A stretch of DNA of 64,000 bases from the NCBI GenBank assembly GCA_029532415.1, contig JAQOTA010000071.1:868001-932000 (forward strand), given 5' to 3'. A program made the translations under genes and the position numbers. Under the pieces are notes generated by a model, which saw only the letters and a program-made list of their open reading frames with translations, was not told the origin of the DNA and did no database searches. The DNA comes from Marasmius tenuissimus. Taxonomy: Eukaryota > Basidiomycota > Agaricomycetes > Agaricales > Marasmiaceae. This document shows positions 21,065 through 32,715 of this stretch, piece by piece. Positions within the stretch are counted from its first letter, which is position 1. Every line of letters starts with the position of its first letter.

Positions 21065-23725
21065 CTACGCCGCAGTCCTCTCTGTGCCTGCCATAACCTT
21101 GTGAACTTCCTTAGTGTTGGCGAGTTTGACCACAGAGTTTACTGCGTGTTTCTTCATTTTCTTGAAACGGGCGATAAACTTGTCATGAAGGCCTCTATAG
21201 TTCTCGTGAACGAGCACCCTCGCCAGAGAGGGATTTTCCAGGGCACTGTATGAATCTTTCAGGAGTACGCGTACTTTATCCAAAGCCTTGCCGAGATCCT
21301 GGTATTCTGACGGGAGCGTTTCCCCAACAGCACGATACCTATCAGGTACGGTCAGGAAGTAGGACCTATGGCTGCTGCCAGACGGAGAGGAAGGAAGACA
21401 GCCCGGGCTGTATGAATACGCTCTTCTCGTTCTGTGTTGGAGAGTTCGCGCTGCGGGTCGCTCGGACTGGTAGAGAGGAAGTGGTAAACCATAATCCACC
21501 AGATTCCCTCAACATCGTGAAGATAATTGTGAAGGAACGGTACTGCCACTGGCACGCCCGAGGATTCCTCAGGCGCGCTACCGTCTGACTCCATTTGCTT
21601 ATCGCCTTCCTCCTCCGAGTCAGATACTGCGACAGATCGTTCAGATCGGAAGAGATAATGATTGGCCTGTACCTCCAGAGCCATGAATGCTGGGGTGCCC
21701 TGGAAAGACGACATGAGTAAGGAGTATCCACATAGATAGGGTTGTATATTACCGTCCTATGGTTGTGAGGACGGTAGTTTTCTTCGTTCGACTGGAGATG
21801 TGGGCGCGCATACTCCAGATCCAAGATCTTGCAAATCATCAGATCGTGGTCAGAGTCGTAGCACCAGAGCAAATTTCCGTCGGACATATCACAGTGCAAG
21901 TACTCCGCATCGTACAAAAACTTGAGGCCTGGAAAGATGAAAGTGGGTTTTTGTTCGAATCAGACCGCGAAGTACACACCTTGCAAGGCGTCAATCAAAC
22001 TCTGGATGAATGCGCGTTGATCAGTCAGCTCGTCGAGGCGTGTCCCCAATTCTCTGAAGATGGTACGACAGTGACGGCGAGGTCCATCAACTCGGTTGGC
22101 GAGAACGATTCGAGAGGGGTTCGTGGGTGCTGAGGGTTGGTCGTGTTGTGACGAGCTTTGGGTGCTGAGGGCGCTACCACTGGCCCCAGTTGTGAGTGAG
22201 CGAGCTCCGTTACGAATCTGAGGCTTTGTATATTCCTTATTCGTAGGCATCTCTAACAGGAACTCCGAATATTCCTCCGGGAGGAGCCATCCCCGAAGTT
22301 GTACCTCTGAAGTGTCATCCACCAGCGCCCCGTTCCCATCGTGGCATTTGACGTATATGTCGTGTAGAATGGTCATAAAATGCTTCTCGATGTCCCGCCG
22401 CTGAAGACCGGGGTTTTTGGCTAGCGCACGGTCAATGATCTCGTTGCGCTTGGCGGACTCTCGGATGGCGTCACAATTGACCCAGTAGTCCTTGAGCACG
22501 CAAGTCGATTTGGGTTTGCCCTTTTGCATTGCAGGGTTCCTGTTCTCGTCGAGCTCTTGCACCTCCCATACACGGTTACCACGACCAGAAATGCGACCCG
22601 ACCGATGGGTCCATAAGCAATCGACTGTCCGGTACCAGGTCGACTTCCCATCCTCGTCGGCGACTTCGTAGTCGTATACCCACACCTTTGCATCGTTCTT
22701 GACGCGTTCTACAGTCAGGTCGTATCCCATCTCTTCGTTCGAGGCAAAGGACGTCGCGAGGATAAAGCGAATGAGTGATTTAGGATCCTAATACCACGAG
22801 TGAGTGAAGGGTACAAGCCACGGGGCGAGAGACAAACCTTGATGAAGTCAAATGCTTTGCTGACGAAGCTAATCGTACGAGAGAAGAACCAAAGGCGCGT
22901 GGAAGTATCCATAATTGTGAGGCCGAATCGAAAGCGTCACCTTGGATCTTCGAACAACATGTGCGAGGCGTTTCCAAGAAGTCGTCGAACACACTGCAAC
23001 GCGCGAGGGAGTAATGAGCACTTGATTCCTATGCTTGAAGTTATTTCTACTCACCTCGTTGGAGCTTTCGATCGTGTGAACCTTCTCGAACTCAGCGTTC
23101 GTAACGCTATCCCAAGATTCAAATTCCTTCGCGGTCGGATCGTTCTTTTCAACTCGTTCCTGGTCGGCGTCGGTTTTGTACCCGCTATTCTCGGTGTCTG
23201 AGTTCGAAACCTCGCGAGGTATGCAACGGAAGCGAGCGGCAGAATTCCCTTTCTCCGACCATGTCGTCTCTGCAGCCCCCAAGATGGCTTCCGAGATGTA
23301 CTCGAAAGGTTTGAAGACGTCATCCTCTTTGCCTTCAATCTTGGAGGGCGTGGCATCCTTGAACCATGTCCATTTACCATCGGGAGTGAGGACAGTCTCG
23401 TCTGCCCCCTTCAGCTTGGTATTTTTAAGGTGCTGGTATGTTTTCTCCAAGACATCGTCGGGGACCTCTGGAACGGCGCGGTCCAAGAAGGTAGAGACCG
23501 TGTACTGGCGTAACGTTGGGCTCATGTTGTCGAGCACCATGATCAAGAAGACTCGTCCAAGTGTGCCGATGTGAATTCTGTGTAGAAATTAGAGTCTCTC
23601 TTTCGTGGGGTGTTGTAAATCTCTGCGAGTTCCCTGAGAGCAAGGTACACAAGGGATCTCCGAGTTGTAGGTGGCGGCGTGGATAGACGACAATAGGGAC
23701 CGGGGGCCTCAGGAGGGTCTGTCAA
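21065..23725 (-). pseudogene. FunK1-family kinase, copy 3 (decayed)
   Basis: The order of segments is that of copies 5 and 6, with which it forms a subfamily: STPPP near the start, SNSDTENSGYKTDADQERVE, then MGYDLTVERVKND. Lesions are clear. The start codon ATG of copies 5 and 6 is TTG here (23723-23725). A frameshift lies near 23560 after FTSAHLDE. A CGA-to-TGA stop stands at 22937-22939 inside the RRRFRFGL motif. A second frameshift lies near 21390 in the last exon. The catalytic loop reads LHCDMSDGNLL, so the HRD arginine is lost. The promoter TATA box is TGTAAAA. A downstream ATG cannot rescue the whole kinase. Confidence 0.85.
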
Positions 23726-23787
23726 CAGTGGTGAATAGAGGTCAGCGTTCTGAAAAAAAAATCCTGAAATAATAACGTAGATCGAGC

Positions 23788-23914
23788 TTTTACACGCACC
23801 TCGATGCGTTCATCTTCGTGGTGGTTGGTTGAGAACTATTCTCGTCCAAACGGAGATAATGGACACGGCAAAATCAAGGCAGCTAAACTGCCATCGGCAA
23901 TGTCCCGGCAATTG
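23788..23914 (-). promoter_or_regulatory. Shared FunK1 promoter module P3 (degenerate TATA)
   Basis: On the minus strand it keeps CAATTGCCGGGACATTGCCG, CATTATCTCCGTTTGGACG, AACCACCACGAAGATGAACG and GAGGTGCGTG, but TATAAAA has become TGTAAAA at 23788-23794. The gene it serves is a pseudogene. Confidence 0.75.
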
Positions 23915-24185
23915 TTTCGTTGGCCCACTCGCGTTCAATCCTAGCGCCGCCTGCTGGCGACAGTTCCCGACTCCGATATGCCTCGACAGACTATCCTTTG
24001 AAGGACACCGAGTGCTCAACCAGTGACAGAGACCAGATCATCAATTAGACCAAGAAAAAGTACACGAAAATCCAAATTAGCGAATAAAAACGAGATAAGA
24101 TAATATAGAGTACAGAACGGGTTGTGAAGAGGGGATCAGGATAATCCCATTGACAATCACCCACGGTAGAAGTGAAATTAACGTA

Positions 24186-24271
24186 CACAGCGGGATTTTT
24201 GATGTCCACTCGTGCTTTGTGTGGTGATGTCCAGTCAGTTGTCCAGTCAGTTGTCTAGTAGGATGTCCACT
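24186..24271 (+). repeat. Left terminal inverted repeat of the 13.3 kb element
   Basis: These 86 bp match the reverse complement of 37439-37524 with two mismatches visible. The inner part has a 12 bp tandem unit TGTCCAGTCAGT twice, and TGTCCA recurs four times in all. GTA flanks it outside at 24183-24185, and GTA follows the right repeat at 37525-37527. Confidence 0.9.
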
Positions 24272-26254
24272 GCTTGTCAGTCACGGTACAGTCACAGATG
24301 AGCTGTTAATAGGCAGGAAATTGTCACAGGTTTGACCTTTTTCGCCCAGCGAGCATGATTAAACTGCCGAAGAGCAAAGTGCAAGCTACTTGTGCTCATA
24401 CCAGATCCAAAGTCTTGGTGCTCAGTGCTTGGATCAGGCACACAGACACAGCCTGCAATGGGTAAGGACTTTGTGTCCCCTTATGTACTTTTAGAAGCCA
24501 CCACGTTTATTGCACTGTAATACAGTTGTTCTGATTTAGGGTTCAATAGTTTGTAGGGGCCATGAAACATCGGGTCCAGGGAAGTAAAACCTCCAAGTGA
24601 ACGAAAGACGTAACAGTAACGAATGGTCACAGTGAGCCGTCTGTGTGACGAGCGTGAGCTGAACCAAACACCGGCCTTGAGCCGAGAGAGCCGAGGGAGA
24701 CCGAGCCAGGGGCTGTCTAGGCGGATACGCGGGAGCAAACCAGTTTAGTTCCACCCGAATGAAAAACAAGATCGCCGTCGGAGGAATGGTAAGTAAGTAG
24801 AGTGAAAGCGGAGGGACTTGACTCGAGAGCCCTCGCTGAGAGTCGTGATAAAGTATGAGATGAAAGTTGAGAGATGTAGAATTAATCGGAGGACGGTACG
24901 CGGGGATTTATGAAGGGAAATTGAAGAGAATACTTTCGGAAGACTGGAATAAAATGTGATGCTTGCTCACCAGCACAGAGAGATGGAAGAGTCCTTGTAG
25001 GAGCACTGAACTCCTTGAAGATATGAGCCGCCTTCTTGTTGTTGTCGAGCAACAGGAACGAGAGTGGCGGATGCGGGTGCCATAGATAGTAAGGTACTGA
25101 GATGATTGTAAAGGGGAGGAAGGTAGCCTGTCGACAGGGAGGCATGGGTGTGAATAAATATGACTAGATTCAGTGCAGCACAGATTATTATGTACGGAGT
25201 TGAGCTGGACGCGCTTGAGCACGCTTGCCGAGAGGAGATGAGCCAGTCACACACTTTCCGTTGACGCGTATCATGGGAGATTTGTGCACGGACCCTCTCT
25301 GCTGCGTCAGCGTCTTTCTTGTCTTTTCTTTCCTTCCTACCCAGCTAAAATTCTTTCGGAATGCTTTCCTACTGCACAGAAAGACGCGGACAGACGCGGC
25401 CAAACCTCATAGACGCTACCAAGGGCTTAGGTTTGGTATTTGTTTGGTTCATTGGTCCAGTTTGTTTACACTCTACCACCAGCTCATCTTTTACGCCCCC
25501 AACCACTTCAGATATCCTTGGGTCAACTACTCTTTCTTTTCAGCACTACCAGCATCAAAATTTGCATATCGGGATCCATTAACAACACGTTGCTTGGACC
25601 TTGTACGCGATAAGCAAGGGACTTCGGAGGTGCTACCGGGCGGAAACCCCGACCCTGGTGGATGAAGCCATGGCGGTACCTCTGAGTCTCCCTGCTCTCT
25701 CTGCAACCTGACAGTGAGTGGTCATACATTTCATTCTCTAACCTCTTGGATGCTCAAAACTCTATCTGTTTACCAGTTTAGGTTACCTAAATGTGGGATA
25801 CCAGGTCGTGAGTGGGCTCAATGCGGAATGGAAATGCTGGGTTGAGTTGCCTCACCCATTTGTTTGTATAATTTTCAGTACCTTGTCAATTGGTACCGTC
25901 CCTTGCGAGCTCTCGCTTCTTCCTCCGCAATGAAAACACCACAACACAAGTAACATGCACGCACAAACTTCCGAGTACCAATGGCGAGCTGTAAGTTTTG
26001 TCTCGCATTTTTTCCAGGCCGATGTCCCACTCTTCATTTGACAGGTGTTTCCATTCTTCAGGACGTTTGGTCTATCATGATCTACAAGGACCCCGAAGGA
26101 GCCTAAGGTCTGAATCAGGTATGTAAATGTTTTTGATTTTACATCATGGTGTTGTGACCACACGTTCATTTTATGTTCCTTTTACCTTATAAACATAGCA
26201 AGCCACAGGAAACCCCAGGGGCCCCGCCCTCGTGCACATTGGTTCTCCTCCGAC
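24272..26254. other. Left 2 kb of the element, no confident gene
   Basis: Several overlapping open frames occur on both strands (for example about 24480-24770 minus and 25225-25665 plus). None has a recognisable domain or a convincing exon chain. A minus-strand ATG at 25083 begins MAPASATLVPVARQQQEGGS and ends at a GTGAGC donor, so a short spliced gene is possible. The part next to 26255 must hold the promoter of the recombinase gene. Confidence 0.35.
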
Positions 26255-27182
26255 ATGGCTCAGCCCACACCATCCATCCAGTTCAACGGCCTCCTGAAAA
26301 TATACGACTCTGTTGATGTGGCGGAGGTGACACAAGCTGAAGACGACATGATGGCCGAGCAGGAAGCCGCGGAATCTTTTCCCGGCGCCAGCAATAACAC
26401 CGGCAGTGACAAGTGCAATGACAAAGCGACTGTAGATGAGGAGATGGAGGGCGTTGAAGAGTACAGTGGGGCCCTGCCACCTCAAGCTGAAGTCGAAGCG
26501 GTGGAAGAGGGTAAAATTCCACTGCGGCTCGAGATACCCCCGGATACAGTTTCTTTGGGATTGACAAAGCTGACCTTAAAAGACAACGCAGCGGCTGCGT
26601 CCATCAGCAAAGTTGTTAGTGCTCATGCAAAAGGCGCTAGTGAAGACACTGTGGCGGCGTACCGACGGTAAGCTCTCATGCCTTCTCCATCTTGTTAAGT
26701 ATACTGACGCTCGTTTCTTCAGGCTCGCGAGACAGCTGGAGACATTTGTCCATGCTCGAAAACTTTTGCCGGAAGGAGTAGAGATCTTCAGCAATAAGCC
26801 GCATGAGTCTGCGCCCGACATAATCTGTGCATGGATTATGAAAGCGTAAGTCCAGTTCTTCCTGACATTTTCGCATCCTCTTACTATAATTTTTCAGATG
26901 TGACTCTATTGACCTGGAAACCGGTGAGGCCAAACCTCTACATGAAGAACGATCATCGTATGCTCACGCCCAAAAAATGCGAGCATGTACAACATTCACC
27001 TACGGACGAGAATATGGCCTTGGTTCACAGCCATGGCATCAGAGTGAGATCACGGGTGAGATGATAGGCAACCCTTCGGTCTCGGAGAAGGTTTCATTAT
27101 ATATGATGAGCCTTTGGCGTCGAAAGGTGTGTAAGTCAATGGCCGGTCCCTTTGCAATACTGACGCCCCCTCTAGGTGCAAG

Positions 27183-27905
27183 TGTTACATCCATGCATCT
27201 TACCCTGGTCTATCTCACCTGGTCACATCACGCTTGGCTAGTCACATCACTTCCAGACCCATTCCGGGTACTTCCGGGCTATTATTCTAGTCCATTCCAA
27301 CACTATTCCATCCCCAGCACTCATCCTTCACTTCCGCGGTTCAGTCTCTCACACCAAGTCCATCCCCGGAACCTCCACCACTTCCGCCTCCGCTTCCGGG
27401 ACTCTTTCCATCTTATTCTGACTTGTTCTGACTTACTTATCTCCGACTTCCGAGATATTCCCACGCTCACTTATTCCATTCATATCTTCATTCCATCACG
27501 CACTCATTCATTTCCGGTTCATTTCCCTTCCGGTACATTTCTCCCCGTATTTGACTTCCATATGATACATCAGCCTTTCCCGCACTTGACTCACTTATGA
27601 TTCATTCATTTACTATAACCCTATATAAGCTCTATACTTCTATCCTGTATCTGAAGACTCGAAATCAACCAGGACTCACCTGGATACTTCTCTAATGTCT
27701 TTTCTTCTCTCTCGCAACTTGTCCTCTTAGTCTAGTAGAAGGACAGCTCAGTTCATGGTGCTGTTGGCGAAACCTTCAGCTACTGTCTGCTCTAGATCCG
27801 TTGCTCCCACACTCCTTCATCATATCTCTTTCCTATCCATCTATCCGACAGCATATAAAATCCCATATCTTATCTTATCCCTATCCGATCCGCACGATCC
27901 TAACA
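27183..27905 (+). repeat. 5' LTR
   Basis: The 723 bp unit starts TGTTACATCC and ends TCCTAACA. It matches the 3' LTR along its length, including CTATATAAGCTCTATACTTC, a likely TATA region. Confidence 0.9.
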
Positions 27906-30900
27906 GTATTTCGAGTCTTTACCTGGACTGAGAATGCTGTCATGACCTCATATCCGAGCATCCCGGCATCTACCCACCTTCTCCGAGATTAACTCCGGAC
28001 TTAGGTTGGTTCTCGCAGTGTTCATTCCTCATTATGACACTTATGTCACTCATGTCACCCTCACACCCCTTCCGGGGTTATCCTTCCATTCTATCCGCCA
28101 CCCATACCTTGTCCCACGTTTGGTTTAGCTCTGGGTTCTCTTCCGGCACTCCCGGCACATTCATAAATCAACATATACATTACTTTCCCACGCTTTCCTG
28201 ACATCGGACATTCCATCTTTCCGACATTCATCTCTCATCCCGACATTCACCTCACTTCATACATCCCGACAACTCTCTTCCCCGACTCAGGATCTATCCG
28301 GGACTTGATAGCAGTACTCTATTCTGTGGTTCTAACCGTTCTTAGCCTGTCTCGGATCCGGTCATCTCCACTTTGGATGTCTTGGCCATTTCTAGTGCAC
28401 TCTGACCTTGCGCTGTGCTGCACTCTCTATGGTTTCCTTCCGGGACCATCTCTTCCGGGTTGTTGGCTCTCAGTACCACTTCCCACCTACTCGGAGTTCA
28501 TTCTCCACTCGGCTTTTGCCATCTTTCCTTCCGGTTTAGCTCTCTGCTTAGTTCTTGATTCACTCTGACTCCACCGCTTGGATCCGTTGATCTCATGGTA
28601 GGCAGCAGAACACTCATATCAGAACAACAGCTAGAGTTGGATCCGCGCGCACCTCCGACCCGTACAGGTGTACTCTTGGAGGTTCACCCTTCCTCTTTCC
28701 TTCCCCGGCTTCCGTGCTTTGCTCCGACGCCATCTCATTTGGGGACTCTCTCGCCTCCGGGCCCGCCATTCTGGCACTTTTCTACCTCCGGGTATGTTTC
28801 TTTATGTCTTTATGACCTCCGGTCGCTTCCGGCCATTTATCGTTCACTACTATCATATTCTTACGTCATTTATCTCCAACTTTTACACTTACAACTTTCT
28901 CCCATCTTCCTTCCTTCCTTTTCTATACCTTGTCCGAGTTTACCTCCGACATTTTCGAGTTTTTGGTTGTTCTTGCCATTTACATAATTTTCGGATGTGT
29001 TTTCTCCGACGTTCGGACTTGTTTCGGATTGCTTTTGCTTCCGCTTCGGACTTTTGCGCTTCCGACATGTTTGTACTTTCATTTATCATTTTCTACCGGC
29101 CCTTCCGCGCCGCTTCCGCTTTTTTCGCGTTTTTCTCTTCTCTTTTATTTTTCTCGGATTACTTTCCACCTTCCGAGTTATTGTTTCCGACTTTTAAAGG
29201 TTTTCTTTGACTTTTGCTTCTGCTTCCTTCCGCTTTCCTTCCGCGCTCCTTCCGAGTTTTTCACACTTTTCTCATTTCTTTCATTTTCTCGGGTTTCCTT
29301 CCGGCTTCCGAATCTGCCCTTCCGAGTTTTTGAGTTTTGACTTTGTCTTTCTTTCCGGTTTGCTTCTGCGCCGCTTTTTTATGCTTCTCGGAACCTTTTT
29401 CTTCCGGGTTGAAATTTCATCTTGTCAATTTCGACGTTTTCAAGTATTTTCTCTTTTTTCTTTCCGCCGGAGGTGTTTCGGCTCCGAGTCTCGGAGGTTT
29501 TTTCGGAATCCGACATTATTTTTTCGGAATCTTCACTTCGGGACCTTTTTCTCCAGTCGGTTTTTTGACTTCATTTATCTCTGCCGTGCGTTGTCCGCTT
29601 TTTTGGCAGTCGTTTCTTTTTGTTTTCTTTACTTCTGTTTAGCTTCTTTTCGGATGCTTTTCAGTACAAATTTCATCTATTCTTTTACCTATTTTTCATA
29701 CATATCATTACTTTTTCACACCTATCCACTCTCTTTCAATTCTTTTATTTTCTCTTCATCCCTCCCTCCCTCCCCACTACGTTGGATAACTCTCATTGGT
29801 TCTTGGGGCAAGAACCTTAAGAGGGGGATACCGGTATCATCTCGCCTCATCTCATGGTCACTCAGATCATTTTAGGTCATTCAGCCACCTTTTCGGCACT
29901 TCAGCCACTCTCTAGTCATTTCGACATATCCTTCTTGGCTACCGACCTCATCCTCTCCCCAGTCGCATCTCATGCCTTCTGGACTCCTGCCGGACCCTTC
30001 CCAACCTAGTTTCCCACCTTTCATATTTGTGCGTACCTCACCCATACTGTTGTATTCACATTCTACTTCACTATTTCTATCATTCTATTCATTCACTTAT
30101 TCATTTCTACCATCCTATCCCATCACCTTATCATTCCAATCATCTACCCATTTCTTCCATTCACTTTATCCCTTATCATCCCGTTATCCTTCTACTTATC
30201 TCTTATCATCACTTCATCCCTTTCACTTTATCATTTCAATCACCTACCCAATTCTTCTCATCACTTTATCTCTTTTCATCTTATCATTCATCCACATATT
30301 TCCTTCTATCATTTTATCCCTTCACACCTATCTTTCCACTTCATCATTCCTTGTTGGGCTTTTGCCTGATATTCTTATCCTGTTCTATCCTTCATTCATC
30401 TTCACTCTTATGGCTACTCCTTTGGTCATTATTCATCTACGTATCTTTTCTTCCCTTTGCTGCACTATTACTTGTGTATGCTATCCAGAACCTTTGGTGA
30501 CTGGTGTTTACTTCTCTCTTCATTTACAAGTTTCACCTTTTCTACCTTTTACCTTACATTTCATGTCTTTGGTCTGCTTCTCAGCCAAGATTCTTGCCTT
30601 TCTATATGTTTTACATTGTTTGACACTTTGTAGGCTTATCTTTGGCTGGTTTGTCCAGTCTTCTCCCTTCTCTCCACTTCCTTTATCCTCACTTTCGCAT
30701 TTTTTGCACATCTACTTCTCTTTGCTTTATCTTCACTGTTCTGCTTGACTTATGTTGGGTTGAATTGGTGGGGGGCTAACTTTTCATTGTTTTTTACTTT
30801 TCCTTTTCCTTGCTTTCCTCTCCTCTTTCCTGTCACTTCCCATCTCTTTCCTTTACCTACATCCTTCACTCATGGACTACTCTTGATGGTTCTTGTGGGC

Positions 30901-30909
30901 AAGAACCTT

Positions 30910-30922
30910 AAGAGGGGGATAC
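30910..30922 (+). other. Polypurine tract
   Basis: AAGAGGGGGATAC lies immediately before the 3' LTR. An additional copy of this tract with its upstream words is found at about 29800-29831, not followed by an LTR. Confidence 0.7.
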
Positions 30923-31690
30923 TGTTACATCCATGCATCTTACCCTGGTCTATCTCACCTAGTCACATCACACTTGGCTAGTCACATCACCTCCGGACCC
31001 ATTCCGAGTATTTCCGGGTATTTCCGGGCTATTATTCTAGCTCATTCCAACACTATTCCATCCCCGGCACTCAACCTTCACTTCCGCGGTTCAGTCTCTC
31101 GCACCAAGTCCATCCCTGGAACCTCCGCCACTTCCGCTTCCGCTTCTGGGACTCTTTCACCTTTCATCCTGACTTGTTCTGACTTACTTATCTCCGACTT
31201 CCGAGATATTCCCACACTCACTTATTCTATTCATATCTTCATTCCATCATGCACTTATTCATTTCCGGTTCATTTCCCTTCCGGTACATTTCTCCCCGTA
31301 TTTGACTTCCATATGATACATCAACCTTTCCCGCACTTGACTCACTTATGATTCATTCATTTACTATAACCCTATATAAGCTCTATACTTCTATCCTGTA
31401 TCAGAAGACTCGAAATCAACCAGGTTTCAACCAGAAATCAACCAGGTTTCAATCTGGGTCAATCCCCATCATGACTCTAATGTCTTTCCTTCTCTCTCGC
31501 AACTTGTCCTCTTAGTCTAGTAGAAGGACAGCTCAGTTCATGGTGCTGTTGGCGAAACCTTCAGCTACTGTCTGCTCTAGATCCGTTGCTCCCACACTCC
31601 TTCATCATATCTCTTTCCTATCCATCTATCCGACAGCATATAAAATCCCATATCTTATCTTATCCCTATCCGATCCGCACGATCCTAACA
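30923..31690 (+). repeat. 3' LTR
   Basis: The 768 bp unit is longer than the 5' LTR because of extra CAACCAGGTTTCAA-type repeats near 31420-31465. Confidence 0.9.
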
Positions 31691-32715
31691 GCAAGCGGGA
31701 GAAGAAGCAACCAGTGCTCGTGCAATCAAACCTGTAAGTCATCTTGTCTTGATTCCTTTCTGTCAGCTGATGCGGCTTCCAGGAGATGATTGGGCTGATC
31801 TGGGATCATGTCCGCCTCAACGGCTACTGGGATCTCAAGCCTTTCGAGAAGCAGAGTCGACAGGTCAACAATCTGAATGCATGGGGAGGGCCGCGACTCC
31901 AACGGCTTCTCCATCTTGCATTTGTCCTCGCATTTTTATGCCTCCTTTGCGTTGACGAAGTTCTCAACATTCGGATGCAAGACATACGGCTGATAAAGGA
32001 AGAAGACGGCCCGCACTACCTCAAGCTCACACTCCCGTTTCGGAAAACCAACCAATTCGGAAGTGAGTAGCCTACTCTTTCTTTTTCTCTCTCAAACCCA
32101 GACTGATCTTGTGCTCAGAAATAAAGCCGTTCTATCTTCATGAGATGCCAGAGGACCTGATGCACCTCTGCCCCATTCGTGCCTTTGCAGAATGGATTAA
32201 TACGACAAAGATTACCTGCGGTTATCTTTTCCCCAAGATCACCAAGACTGACCGACTGTGTCCAAACGACGAGCCTATGGTATGTTCGCTGGTTAGTTTT
32301 TGTTTGATCGTGTGGTGACATGACCTGTTAGACCTCTCAAGCATTTCTAGAAGCCTTCCGGAATTGCCTCTTGGACGTTGGCATTGACCCCGCACCGTTT
32401 GGGACCCACTCGTTTCGCCGAGGCGGCTGCCAGTGGCTTTATGTCTTCCTCCGTTGGAATCTTCGCAAGATTTGCGAATGGGGTGGGTGGAGTACGGATT
32501 TCTCAAACTTGACGATTGTCAAGTACCTCATTTCGTGGAACGACGACCCGATGTATCCGAGGGAGCAATTTTTCAAGGTAGACAAGTCTCAGGCAGTGCG
32601 ATGCTCTCACTGTGGTCGTAGCTGCGAGTGCTTTGGTCTTTAGATTACGTGACTTGGCATAGCTACTGTCTTCAATAGTTTATATACTAGTCTACTCGAA
32701 TAATCATACACTATA

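Larger units (their letters stand above)
27183..31690 (+). mobile_element. Non-coding LTR retroelement (LARD-like) inserted in the recombinase gene
   Basis: Two direct LTRs, 27183-27905 and 30923-31690, begin TGTTACATCC and end GATCCTAACA. A 5 bp target duplication GCAAG lies at 27178-27182 and 31691-31695. The 3.0 kb interior lacks gag or pol motifs and is extremely pyrimidine-rich on the plus strand. A polypurine tract, AAGAGGGGGATAC, abuts the right LTR, placing the element in plus orientation. The GGCAAGAACCTTAAGAGGGG context resembles the end of basidiomycete Ty3/Gypsy elements. LTRs differ by scattered substitutions and a 45 bp length difference. Confidence 0.9.
26255..32643 (+). pseudogene. 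Tyrosine recombinase gene split by an LTR element
   Basis: The 5' half (26255-27182) reads MAQPTPSIQFNGLLKIYDSV, an acidic region, then RRLARQLETFVHARKLLPEG and QPWHQSEITGEMIGNPSVSE, the helical DNA-binding part. It breaks after WRRKVQ at 27182. The 3' half resumes at 31691 with AGEEATSARAIKP in the same frame once one copy of GCAAG is discounted. It carries the catalytic domain with THSFRRGG (HxxR) and IVKYLISWN (tyrosine). The first catalytic Arg, expected in the position of CVDEVLNIRMQDI, is Cys (TGC 31948-31950). Introns in both halves have GT-AG borders. Stop TAG 32641-32643. The insertion makes the gene non-functional as it stands. Confidence 0.82.

Noticed and set aside
25225..25665. 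Plus-strand open frame of 146 codons inside the element
   Set aside because: No domain, no conserved splice pattern and an unlikely composition. It overlaps the region that should be the recombinase promoter.
28668..30748. Overlapping open frames of 150-260 codons in the LTR element that look like membrane proteins
   Set aside because: They come from the pyrimidine-rich sequence, which encodes Phe, Ser and Leu in any frame. No start context, intron or domain supports them.
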